This document shows positions 1 to 11,294 of a stretch of 64,000 nt of DNA, piece by piece; position 1 is the first letter of the stretch; each line of letters opens with the position of its first letter. The DNA comes from Immersiella caudata. Its lineage: Eukaryota; Ascomycota; Sordariomycetes; Sordariales; Lasiosphaeriaceae. Below the pieces are notes generated by a model. It was not told where the DNA came from. It did no database searches and saw only the letters and a list, made by a program, of their open reading frames with translations. Where the stretch lies: the NCBI GenBank assembly GCA_030512335.1, contig JAULSU010000003.1, positions 2,976,001 through 3,040,000 on the forward strand, in the 5' to 3' direction. The position numbers were made by a program, and so were the translations under genes.

Positions 1-2489
1 AATTTGTTCCAAGTTATCTTGGTCTCTGCTCTCCTCTGTCGTCGTTTTCTCTCTATTCTTTTTTTGCGGTGCAAAATAACATAACACAATACCACACAAT
101 TAGTACTTAATTGAGCGGAAAAAAACTGTTAAAACTGAATGGAATGAGATCCCGTGTAAATGCTGAGCGTTTTTGGTGGGTTCAGTTATCTGCAGCCTCA
201 ACAAAAGGTCGATCCAAGGTGAGTTTGGTATCCCACAACTTCCGCCGCACAGTTCCTGGAACTTTGACAGAGTCTACGGTATTACTACGGAAATTCCCCC
301 GATGCCGAGCTGCGCGCGATATTGATTGCGTGCAGGCTTAGATTTGCCTTCGCGCAACACAGGCTGCCGTGGCTGTTCCAAGGGATGGGAATGGGAAGGG
401 ACAAGATATTCTGGTAACGTGGTGATTTAGCCGCTGCACGCAATCTAGGTAGGTGAGGGCGTTTTGGGCTGCGGTAGGGTCGGAGGCGGCTACGGGTTGC
501 AGACAGTCAGTGGGTTTTGATGCTGGGTGGAAGGTTTGGGCATGTGAAAGTTTGAGAGCGGGCTGGGATAAGGGGTACCTACACCGCTACTATGGGCATA
601 TCTTGCAGTGGGCAGGATGGTATGGGGGGTTGTAGGTTAGTAGGCTTCAATGCGCTCTGAGGGGCAAAAGATAGCTAGGTATGCGCCATCTATCCACATG
701 ATTTCATCGCATCACTGTCCCTTCAGGGACATAACAGTCACACAACATCCAACACAAGTCAGGTCAGCGCGGGAATGAAGCACACAGCATGCCGTGAGGG
801 GAACTAAACTTTAAGGTGTGTGTCTACGACAGGGTGGGCGTAAATCTAACGTGGCTGAGCACAACTTTTGTCGGAACCTGGCCACTGACGACGTTGCTGC
901 TGCTGCGGGGCCGGGTGGAGATCCACGAACGATGATCGACTGGAGGCGTCCGGGACGCACCGACCTTTCCTGGCTCTTTTCCAGCTTTTCTGTTTCTTTC
1001 CGATCGGAACGGAAGGGGCACGGGTTCGCGCACGGTTTTCTGTTTATGCCGTCAGGCGCAGCAGGGAAGGGAATTACGCGCGTCGGTTGGAACTTCCATC
1101 CCCGGTCCTCCTGACGTCCTAGGGTGCGGTGAGGGTAGGATTCCATGCCGGAGGCAAGAGTTGAAGACGGTGAGCACCCTGAGCCGGCGCAATCCGCAGA
1201 CCACTCGACCCCGCCTCGAGCCGCCCAACCGAGTGCCCCAACCTTCAACACCTCGTCTTTCTCCAAAGCCATTGGCTCAAATACGGCCTCAAAACGAAAC
1301 TTCACAGGGGAAAAATATACCCACAGGTGCCCCACAGCAAACTCACAAGTAGACGTAAGGTAGTGTGGCCCACACACGTGGTCAAAGAAATCAAATGGCA
1401 TACTCTGTCCAGACTTCAGGGCACTAGCACCTCGCTTCAGGGGATTATAGGGGATCGTTAGGGGGATCGCCTCTGAAGAAAGAAAAAAGAGAAAACTGAT
1501 CTCTTCGACCACATGTGGTCCTAACTTAACTAGGCGTAGAAGCCTGGTCTTAATTCCCATCCTCCCTGGAGCAGCCAGCGCCTTGTTATCTCCTGGTAGC
1601 CACAGGTCCCGTGCAAATCCAGCAAGTCAGCCTAGCGAGCAGTGTTTGAAGCTTCCAAGCCGCCTGCCGGTGTCGGTCTTCGCTGAGGTGAGCTTCCTGG
1701 TTCCTCCTCGGGAATCATTCTCCATCCTCGGCGATATCTCACACAATCCCCTTTGGATTGGAGATGCATTGCATGCACCGCAGCGCCGTTTCGTTTCGTT
1801 TGGTGTCGGTAGGGAAGAAGGTTGTCGTTCCCTCGGGGAACACAGCCAGCCAACAGACGCTGCACTGCGTCCGGTAGGCACCAGGCTGCACTGCAGATGT
1901 TCGGCTTGAAGGTTTTCTTGTCGTCCTCATCCGTGGAACAAACGGATTCTGCATGAATTCTGCGCTGTGCGACAGAGGCACCGGCTACGGCATTATGCGA
2001 GGAGCAGCCGCGTGGGAGGCCTGCGACTGAGACTGGAAGGCATGCATGCATATCGATGTCTGTCTTGACACGCCGGTATATCTTTGGAGTTCACCATGGT
2101 GAGTGGACAGTATCCGGAAGAGTGTACTGTGCGTATCTGCGAGGTGATTACGCTCAACTACGCCACGGGGCGACTCACCTCCCCCAGTCCCCAGCCTCGG
2201 CGAGGCTCCCGTCACCGAGGATCGTAACGGGCCGCCCCAAAACATATCGGTGCTGAGGTTGCAATAGGATATGTATCCCGGAGCAAAAGACGTCACCAGC
2301 AAAGGCTCTACTGGGAGCTGGTGTTTACCTAGGTACTTCTGTCCTCCTGACTCGCTTGACTCCCTACCCGTTACCCCTCCTATAAGGCTCACCATAACTA
2401 CGCCTCTCGTGGTCCTAGACCGAGAGGGCAAGCAAAAAAAGAGAGATTAAATACCAGTTCATTAAATTGGGTGGACTGGAAGCCATGAT
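1..2489. other. Non-coding stretch, window start to tRNA-Thr
   Basis: No convincing gene. The longest open frame is 811-1560 on the minus strand; it has no recognisable domain and lacks plausible splice partners. GC content is moderate and no repeat unit stands out. Confidence 0.5.
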
Positions 2490-2561
2490 TGCCCACTATC
2501 AGAATCGAACTGATGACCTTATCATTACTAGTGATACGCTCTACCACTGAGCCAAGCGGGC
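2490..2561 (-). tRNA. tRNA-Thr (anticodon AGT)
   Basis: On the minus strand the sequence folds as a full cloverleaf without an intron. The acceptor arm GCCCGCT (2561-2555) pairs with AGTGGGC (2497-2491) in seven pairs, one of them G-T. The anticodon stem TATCA/TGATA encloses the loop CTAGTAA, giving anticodon AGT, so it decodes threonine ACU (and ACC after A34-to-inosine editing, as is usual in eukaryotes). The T-arm has the loop TTCGATT. The discriminator base is A at 2490. The CCA end is not encoded, as expected for a eukaryotic nuclear tRNA. Confidence 0.93.
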
Positions 2562-3126
2562 ATGTGATTGTTGTAGTTGTGGGCGTGAATATTGCTACTC
2601 TTATCAACCTTGGACTAATCATCGATGGTGACCACAGATTTTGCAACTAATCGTTGGCAATGGTGTGGCTCATTGCGACTTGTGGTTTGTGGCATACAAG
2701 AAGGTGAAGGGTTTCGGAAGTTGGGGGGGGTTGCAGAAATTCTGAAAAGACGGGTGAGCAGAGAAATGGTGCAGTTTCGTTGCGAGAGGAAGGAGTCAGG
2801 TTGTCGGAACAAGTAGGCTGAGCGCGATCAAGTTCGTTCCTTCCAAGGCAGGAGCGCAGTCAGCCAGCCTTCGCCACCGTTTTCAGGTCCCAACTTCATC
2901 GGAGCCTCGAGTTCAGAGTGGAATGCAATATCCCGAGGAGGATGGATGGTGAGCTGAGTTGGTGGACAAAACGTGTCTTGGTCCGAGTTGGAAAGCCCTA
3001 TTCTTTTGATTCCTATGTCCGCCTCTCGACTACGAACAATGTACAACTCGGCGCTGCGGTCCCATTCCAACTACGGCCCTACATCCAGCAACTGCAACTT
3101 TGGCCATTTCGACCACCCTTGTTCTC
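2562..3126. other. Intergenic, tRNA-Thr to gtr2
   Basis: No gene recognised. It holds the upstream side of the minus-strand tRNA and the 3' flank of gtr2. Confidence 0.5.
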
Positions 3127-4496
3127 CTAGCTCCTCGCCAACTGCCCCCTTGTAGATCCCTTCCCTGATGCTGGCCCCGTCGAAGATGCCGCCAGCGCCT
3201 TCGCTTCCTTCGGCTTGGTGATGTCAAAGAACTCGGTCAGTCCCTTTACCACCACATCCACATTCATGTTAATCTGCGGCATCTTGTCATACGACCCTTC
3301 CTTCATGATAGCTACCAACGCCAAAAATCGGTCCACCTCCCTGAGCATAATCGGCCTCTGAGCATCAGACAACACCATGCCGCTCTCGGCCCACTCGCAC
3401 GCCACTTGGTCCTCTAGCGGTTGCTGCCACGGTTCTTGCTCCAGTCGGTCGCGCCACTGTTGCGTCCGCGGCCAGCTTCCGTATACCTCGGTGAAGTCGA
3501 TGACTACATCGACATAGTCGGAGCAGATCTCGTAGCTGGCCATGTCTTCAGGTGTGCTGTCGGTTGCAATGTAGATCTTCGTATTGACGTCGAAGAGGTA
3601 CGCCTTTTCGAAACGGCAGGTCCGACAGAGGTTGGTGAGCATTGCTTCGAGCTGGCCCAGCCTCGGTATCAACTTCTGGATGACTTTACTAAAGGCTTCG
3701 AAGATGCTGTGGTTGTAGATGCTGGTGAGGTGGAAGTTGACCGGCGCGTTCTCAATGCCCTGATCCGAGAGCTCATCCTGGATTCGGATTGTGATATCCC
3801 GTTGGATATCTAGTTTGTAATCGTCGCTCAACCCATCAACCTTGTGGATAAATACCTCAATGTTTATGTGCGGGTAGCTTCGTTGGATGTGGAGGATTGT
3901 GTTGTTAAGGCGAGCCACTGATTCGAGGTAGTCGTCTTGAGCATCGATGACCCATATGAGGGCGCCTATTTCCCCAAAGATGGCGTCAATGTCGAAGGTG
4001 ATGTTTGGATTCTCGAAGAGCTCGATCTGCCCTGGGAAATCCCATATTTGGACGTCCATGAACGAGCTGCAGGCGGGTAAGCAACCAGTAGACACGAGAC
4101 TCAATCTCAACGGAGCACCTACTTCAAGCTGTCCTTCTGCACCCGCGCCGTGGACTCCAGAAAGAGGGTCTCGCTCGGTGGCAGCTTGTGGAAAACCACG
4201 CTGGATATCGAAGATTTTCCACTCCTATTGACCGTGAGCAAGAGTTACGAAGAAGAGGACAAGAAGGCTCACCTCCTCTGACCCATCAGCAACAATCGTG
4301 GTGTCCCTTTCGTTTGCGCCGCCGCAAGGTCGGGCACACTTGCCACATCCTTCTTCTGAAGTAACTGGCGGTTCTGCTCATGAAGGCGTTGAAGATTTAG
4401 TACGGCTGGGCTGATATTCCTAATCGACGCTTGACGTGGAGAGGTGGCGGGATCAATAGGCACGCCGTCGCTGCGCCAAGACAACGCCGATGACAT
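3127..4496 (-). CDS. gtr2: Gtr2/RagC-type Rag GTPase
   Basis: Rag-family small GTPase. Gtr2 pairs with Gtr1 on the vacuole surface as part of the EGO complex and relays amino-acid sufficiency to TORC1. Model: exons 4496-4273, 4224-4123, 4066-3127 (421 residues), introns of 48 and 56 bases. The first splice completes the P-loop GQRRSGKS at residues 72-79. The second joins to SFMDVQIWDFPGQ, the G3 region of the family. HKVDGLSDD is the RagC/Gtr2 form of the G4 region, and LTSIYNHSIFEAFSKV and the roadblock-like C-terminal half match Gtr2 rather than Gtr1. The roughly 65-residue stretch before the P-loop and the Ser/Gly/Lys-rich end are less conserved. The start is the first ATG of an open exon with no better upstream candidate. 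Confidence 0.93.
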
Positions 4497-6224
4497 GATG
4501 AAACTATGCTCTCAAAACCGCGCCAAACAGTCCGAGTTCAGCCTCGACCCCGAATCGCACTCGCCTAGGGGCATCGGCATCGAGACAGGCGAGAACTCTC
4601 CGGTATATATGTTCCGTCCACAAAATGAGCAATATCACAACAGGCTTTTGTAACTCCCCTCCGTCACAAGCCTTCCGTCATCCGTGTTTTGTCCGTACCT
4701 CGCCAAGGGCCGTTGAGGATTGGCCCACGGAAATCAGGGCGAGTGTGCTAGACACAGACAGACAACAAGGGCTGGGACGAGGTGGCGGGCAAAGGTAGCG
4801 GTTCGATGCATGCGTGTTCCATCCCCAGTCTCGCAACCTCTCCCTCAGCCATTCTATCGCGATCTCGTCCCCATCAAGCTGAATCGTGTGTCTTGTATCC
4901 ATAGGCCCCAGCACAAACAACGCAGCGACGCCGGATGGAGCGGTTGGGATATAAGACGCAACTGACAGCGGCGTCGGCGGCGCACTGTGGTACAAATGGC
5001 AGATGACCCCAGATGACCGATGACCCCAGACGTGGCTCAGCTCGAGTCTCCCAGGCGTACGGTGACGATATCCACTGGCTGCACAACTGGGGTGACACTT
5101 GGCTGGGGTCGATAACCAAAGAAATGTCTGGCCTTACGGACGAACTCTTTGGCGTCATCCACTGGCTTGGAGGGGTATCTCTGTGGAACTCCACGACGGG
5201 CGGTGCTGCGGCTCCGCGGGACTTGACTTGGGGGGGAGGAAAAGAAGAAAAAAAGAGGCGAAAAAGGAAAAGAATAGAAGTCATCCAAGACACACCGCAC
5301 TCACCTCCATCGTGGACCTTCAAAGGAAAATGAACACGCTCGACAGGCCGATAATTCCCGACTACACACTCCCTCTCGCCGAACCGCACGGGCACCAGGG
5401 ACTTTTGTCGGCTTTGTCGCCTCTCGTGGAGCTCTGGCAAATGAGAAGTTAGCAGTCAAGAGGGGACACCCTCTGGGTTCTGCGCCGCCACGCTAGAACA
5501 AGAAGGCGAGTATCGGTTGGGCTTACGGTCGTACTGTTGTGGCTCTATCGGTGCCAAGCTGCCTTGACCAGAGAGTTTTCTGTAATAACGAAGCTCGTCG
5601 TCAACCACACGCGGCCAAGCGGACGTGGGTTTATGGGTGTGTCGCCTGTGCTTCCCCTCCCCCCGCAGACGGCGCCGCGGCTGACTGGCCCTTCCTGATG
5701 ACAACGTTTTGAGAAAATTTGTCGTCGGTGACCAAAGCTCGATGTCCTTCCAAATTTCGATGATATGCCGAACGAGCAATTGATGTGCGAGCCAAAAACG
5801 GGTGAGCGATTGTGTTACAGCTGCTCGACTGCTTGTTGGCGAGGAACAGCCAGAGAGGGTCAGAGCGCCCTTTCACCTCCAGCTCCAGGTGAGCTTCTAG
5901 CAACAAGCCGATTACGTAACCAGTCAAAGAAATAACCCTAACCCGGTCCCTTGTTTTGCCCCTTTCCATCCAGTTGAAGGCACGAACATCGCATCCTCAA
6001 TATCAGTGTCAAGAACTCGAGCTCAGAATGTATCTATCTACCATTTTTGAGATCAGATACCAAAGCGCTCTTGAAAGGAAGAAGAGCAACAGTATCCTCC
6101 AACACTGTGGACGTACTCCTGACCTGAGCTCCCCAAAGACGAGGACGGAGTAGATCCTCTTTCTCGCCATTACCGCCTCTCTCAGGCGCCCAAAAGCTGC
6201 TTCAAAATCTATACGAGAACATTT
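4497..6224. other. Intergenic, upstream of gtr2
   Basis: About 1.7 kb with only short, unrecognisable open frames on both strands (for example 4874-5440 minus). Contains the gtr2 promoter next to 4497 and the 3' flank of the MIF-like gene next to 6224. No repeat or RNA gene seen. Confidence 0.5.
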
Positions 6225-7394
6225 CTATGCCGGAATGGCTGCCAATCCCGAGTTATACTCCGACTTGCTTCCCGATCGATGAAATATGTTCGCAACAAAG
6301 CTCTTCTTTCTCTTGGCCTTCTTAGACAGACTCTTCTGGAGGGCCGTCGGTCCCTCGACGTCAGACTTTGCCTGTGGGGCTATTGTTGGACTCCCCGGTA
6401 TCACGGGCAGAGTTTCGTCAGCGCTCGCAGGCGGCGTCAGCTCAGGGGATGGAACATCAATCCCGGACGGCGGTCGAAAGTTTGTAAGTGACTGTTCCAT
6501 CTATGTCAGCAACATAGAAGTACAGCAGTGCCTCGGTGATTTTGAGAAGAGGCTGACTTTGACACTCAGCTTTCTTCGAGCCTTGGACTTCCGAGCATCA
6601 TTTGTCCCGCCCTCTCCTGCAGAAGAAGCCTCCGGTGTAGGAGTGATGCAGCCGCTTCGTTCTAGCTCATCAATTTCGCCCGCCATAGTTTTTCCGTTAT
6701 TCGCCATGTTCTCCTCTTGTGTTGGAACAAAACGCAGGAGCCCCCTCTTAGGCTGGACGCCGATGGCCTCCTCCATGTGCTTTTGGATCAGTGCCGCGTT
6801 GCGCTTGTTTGTTGTTGGGAGCACTTGCGAGGGGAGCGCGGAGATTGTCATGACGTAGGCCGCGTCAAAAGACCCTGCGAAGAACATGCAAGCGCCATGA
6901 TGCAGGGAGACAACGATAGAGGACATCGGGCGTTGGTATCGTATCGACAAGTGGCAGGATAACTCTGTGATGAACGTAAACTCATCACTAATCTAGACAC
7001 TCCGTTAATAAGATCTGCTAGTGTTGCAGCGGAAACAACTCACGATAACGTTCGTCTTCACCTCCGCAAAGACGATCGCATCACCACGAACTCTTTCCTT
7101 TGCGGCGCTACTATCCCCCACGGCAAACGCATCTTCGAAGAAGTTGACGTTGCTCCGCCGTTTCCCCAGCCCTTTTTGACTCTTGGTACTACCACTGCGA
7201 GTAACGTCGCCAGGAGGAGGCCGAGTAATGTCGCGCATGATGCGTCTGGCCCCATCGGCAGGGGTTGGAAGCGACATGTTCTCCTTATGGGCTTTCCGCT
7301 CCGAGAATGATAGCTTTGCCGTGCTGATCAGCGTAGGCCCTTTCTTGAGATCTGGAATCCGACTCCCTAATGCTGGCGATAGAGGCCGGCTCAT
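6225..7394 (-). CDS. MIF/tautomerase-fold domain protein
   Basis: Protein of about 353 residues with an internal macrophage migration inhibitory factor-like (tautomerase superfamily) domain at roughly residues 109-230. Exons 7394-7044, 6992-6558 and 6500-6225; introns of 51 and 57 bases. The first splice joins VKTNV-I to ISDEFTFITELS inside the first strand and helix of the fold, and the domain continues through SSIVVSLHHGACMFFAGS, corresponding to the central MIF strand. The region before the domain is basic and Ser/Pro-rich; the tail after residue 230 is charged (KKAKRKKS) and ends in low-complexity sequence. Because the fold is internal, the N-terminal proline that serves as catalytic base in true MIF is absent, so tautomerase activity is doubtful. 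The start is uncertain: 7394 is the first in-frame ATG I can support. Function unknown. Confidence 0.82.
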
Positions 7395-9056
7395 CTTGCT
7401 TCCAACCGTTGCCCCTAACAGCTGTGCCGCGTAGCTCAATATCGTTGGGAGGCGCTGCTTGTCGGATGTACTTCAGGTACTCAACTGTAATGGCACACCA
7501 AACACCGTTTTTCGATGCAGGAGGAAACCCCAAAGACTTGTCTCTGAGGTGAAAAAAGGATAAGAACCGGACTCTGCGTTGCAAAGCACCGAACCAGACG
7601 ACGCGGCAGTGAGACAATGATCTGGCAGTGGTGGTGCACAACGATGGCTGCGAAATGAGATGCTACCTCCTTCAACTCGCTTCTCGTGATCAAATTCGTC
7701 AGGACGTCGTCAAAACAAAAACTCTTTGCTGGAACCGTGATAGTGAGATAGAAGACGTGGTGCCTTATCCGATGACAGGAGCAACTGCAAACCGTGCTCT
7801 AGCAATTCAAGACATAAAAAGAACTGCTCCTACAAATCGCAAACAGAGCAAACCCTGATGCTTTTGTTTGCATCTTGCAGATGTACCTACCTACCCAAGA
7901 CAAGGGACTAAAAAACATCCAATACCCTTCTTCACACCTTCCGCAAACCGAACCCTCTCAATCCAAAACCTCAACCCGGAAGGAACAAACCACCCACCTG
8001 ACTGCTACCACCCCCTTGTTTCGGCAACTGAAAGTAAGACACCATCCCTTCTCATATCCCACCTACTGCAGCCACCCACCAATGCAGCAACGACACGCAA
8101 GCACCCAAATCCAATGGCCTCTTTGTTCGCTCCTCATCGCTTTCCTATAAAGCTTCACCCCATGAGGTGGGACGAGACCAACTCGAATTTTCAGCTCGTG
8201 CTACACATATTAAGGGGTCCCACGGGTGCTTGCAGCGACAAGAGAGGGGCAGGTTTGGGTTTACTTCGGGAATTTCCTGGAGCTCTTCGGCTTCAGAGTG
8301 ATGGAAATCCCCACGAAGTTTGCCGCATACAAGTTGAGACGACACCCCAAAACTTATCCGGGGCTGCGATAGCCGGGAACGATGCCGCCGCGGGACATCG
8401 TACTCGATAAGGCCGTCTCTTTCCCCGGGAAGATGGCTCACATCTCACATCTAGCCAAGATGATAGTGGTGCGGCTAAAATGGATTTGATCGAAGATTTC
8501 GATCTGTTCGTATCTTTAATACCTTTGAGGGTTGTCTAAGAGTGGAGACACGATGCGTGCGCGCCTGGCGACCTGGATATGCAACGGACGTCTGAATGGG
8601 CGAATGTCTTCTAGGCTAGCGCGGCGACTCCTAGCTAAGGACAGTGGACTGATGCTTATTCATCGGTGTCAAGATTATTGCTTCGGACGACCGGAATGAC
8701 GAAACGGCTAGAAGAAGTCTTACCTACCACTCATAAGCACCTGGGTCGACAACTAGCTCATATTATAGCACTATTCCACCTTGCGGGCCACGTATTGATT
8801 TAAAACAGACTGACAGTAAAAGTAAAGGCCTCAAGGCCATCATCAATCTCAATCTTCGTGATAAAACGTACAGGCACCAGGTATTGCCCAAGGATACCTT
8901 TCATATCATATGTACAAAGCCCATACCAATTCCTGCCAGCCCATGCATGCCCATAGCCTCGCCCGCAGACCAGAGTACAGCTAGCAATGCTCATTAACAC
9001 CCTTCACATCATCCCCTTTTCCCTACGACGTCAGGCCCTCTCGATCGGCGGACACC
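7395..9056. other. Intergenic, MIF-like gene to tetraspan gene
   Basis: About 1.65 kb without a supportable gene. Open frames at 7868-8410 (plus) and 8145-8441 (minus) overlap each other, are C- and P-rich, and match nothing I know. Confidence 0.5.
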
Positions 9057-9805
9057 CTACTGTCCTCCAGACAGCGCTGGGCTCTGACTCCCCTTCCTAG
9101 TCGCACTAGAATACTGATCGGCATACTTCTCCGTCTTCAGTTGGAAGCCCGCCAGGCCCAGCGCGACCGCCTCGACAGGGATCAACAAGATCGCCATGTA
9201 CAGCGACGTGCGGCTCTGATGGCAGAGAGTACCCCAGTTCGGCTGCTGCGTCATGGGGACGTCTTGCCAGCGGCAAGTCCACGAGAGGAAGGTGTCGACC
9301 TCATTGGAAGCGTTGACGGCGTAGAAGAAGATGATGGAGATGAGGGCGGCGGTGAGACCGATCAGAGGGGCAACGAAGGTCGTGGAAGTGTGAGTTGTGG
9401 TTTTGGATCGGAGCTAGCCGGGGGTCTTAGTACTTTGTGGCGATAAAAAGGGATGGGTGAGGGAAAACGCACAGAAGGCACCTTGCTGAAGCAGAGGGCG
9501 GCAATGTTGGTCACCATTATGATGGAGCTGCCGACGACGAGGGCCACGGTCGGGCGGATGTTAAACTCGGCGGGCCAGAGGGCGAGTGAGAACAGCGAGT
9601 TGAAGTCGCCGGGGAGGCGAGTGTGGTCGTACACCGCGAGGGTATTGCCCGAGACACCGAGGATGGTGATGGACATCAGGAGGGCCAGCGCAGTGGCGCC
9701 CACACGGGCGTTGTCCACCACGCGGAGGGAGCGGACCTTGGATTGGAGGTGCATGTCGCGGGAGTCGACCTCGAAGTCGGAGTGCGATGCAGGTCCCTTC
9801 TCCAT
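9057..9805 (-). CDS. Four-helix integral membrane protein, hypothetical
   Basis: Small membrane protein, about 226 residues, in two exons: 9805-9482 and 9413-9057. Four hydrophobic segments are visible at about residues 34-58, 83-105, 120-140 and 175-198, with a short charged N-terminus and a Ser/Gln/Gly-rich tail. The loop before the last segment contains two cysteines (SWTCRW and GTLCHQS), which could form a disulfide. The layout is typical of poorly characterised fungal MARVEL-like tetraspan proteins; I infer plasma-membrane or endomembrane location only. The branch point TACTAAG and acceptor GGCTAG are clear, but two in-frame donors are possible (GTGCCT after AAG, or GTGCGT nine bases later), which would change the protein by three residues. 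Confidence 0.75.
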
Positions 9806-11294
9806 TTTATCGGGTTGAGAGTTGGTTCTGGTTTTGAAGTAGGAAAAGAAGGAGCGCTGCTCGGGAGGGGCCGTGGGGGGGGGGGGGGCAGGGTATCACA
9901 AAGGACGACTCCGAAGGACGAGATGAGACGAAACACAGCCAAAGGAAGAAAACCGACCCGACCTCACAGCAAAGGAAAGAAGAAGAGATAGGATGGGATA
10001 GGATGTCACAGAACGTGGTCGCAGGAACGAAGGAAACAAGGCCTGGAGCGGGAAGACCAGTTGATACTTATGCGATGAACCTCCACGGCGGTGGTCGAGA
10101 CCGGGCGCTTAACCAACCGTCCCCGTCTTCCAAGGGCGGCAGCAGCGGATCTGGCTTGCCGATCTCTCTGGCGGCCGTGAACTCCCCACGCCAAAATTGT
10201 CGAATCCAATCAATGCATCCCCGGTATTCTCGCTGCGCACCTGTTGAGATGGTGGGTAGCAAAAGCATCAAAGCGCCACAGCAGCGCAACCCCAGCTTGG
10301 CAGCATCACTGCGTAGCCAGCATACAGCCAGCGACCCTCGAAATAGGTCCTCTTGCCGGGCGGGTGGGATGCGAGCACCATGCAGACCGAGGAAGCGACA
10401 ATGTGGGTGGTGGGCGGCAGGAGAATGAAGATCCACGCACGGGCCAGATCGACAGGGGGGCAGCGCTTATTGGAGCAGGAACATTAAACAGCCAGCCAAT
10501 GGCGGGCAGAAGCGCGGTTGTTCATGGGCGTCAGCAGGGGTATGATTGGCGGTTGCGCTTCCCCCCTGGCATCCGCCGATATGCCGTAAATTGTGGATTC
10601 TATTTCAGATCTCGAGACGCCTGACAGGATGACACTGCAGGACGCGAGTCCTGGCTCCGATGCGGTTGTGGAGAGTTTCTTCCATCAACTTTAAAGAGGA
10701 AATATGATCAGGCAGAGAAGGCAGTCATTTATTGTGGCAACTCGGAATCAAAGGTCGAATTCTCCCATCAACCAATTTAGGGTCCTACCTAACCATATGT
10801 TTAACCCTGGTTCATCTTCGACTTGAGACACTCTTCGCAGCTCTTGAATAACAATTCAAGGGAGTTATAGTCTATGCCAAAGTATTTCGAGGTGCAATCT
10901 CTCTAGCAGTTCTTTTATGATCAGGACGGAGTTGACAAAAAATCAGCCTGTCTTCTTATCCTCTACCGCCTTCGCGAGGCACCCAGACCCTTGAATCTTT
11001 CCGCTCATGAACTTATACTTTGGCAGCTGCTGCATTTTCTTTAATGTTGTTTACTTTTCCCATTCTCAACTTTGTTCAGGTTATTGGCTGTCTGTCTTTG
11101 GTGGTCCTGCCCTTTTCCTGTACCTATCCCTTCACCCGCGTCTGAACGCAGCCATCTTCTAAGCCATTTACTCCATATCCCGTCCCATGCACGATTTGGG
11201 AGCAGACCTGGCCAGCTCGCTTGCTATTTCCAGCGACCCAAACTCCAACCCGAGCCTCAGACCACAACGACACTCATGAAATCCATGTCCTATT
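9806..11294. other. Intergenic, tetraspan gene to lipase
   Basis: About 1.5 kb without a supported gene. Contains the tetraspan gene promoter, including the G-run at 9875-9888, and the 3' flank of the lipase gene. Confidence 0.5.
9875..9888 (+). repeat. Homopolymer run, 14 G
   Basis: Fourteen consecutive G, about 70 bases upstream of the tetraspan-protein start codon. Its length may be unreliable in assembly. Confidence 0.8.

Noticed and set aside
811..1560. 249-codon open frame on the minus strand
   Set aside because: It does not begin with a convincing context, contains no known domain, is low in hydrophobic pattern and overlaps equally long frames on the other strand.
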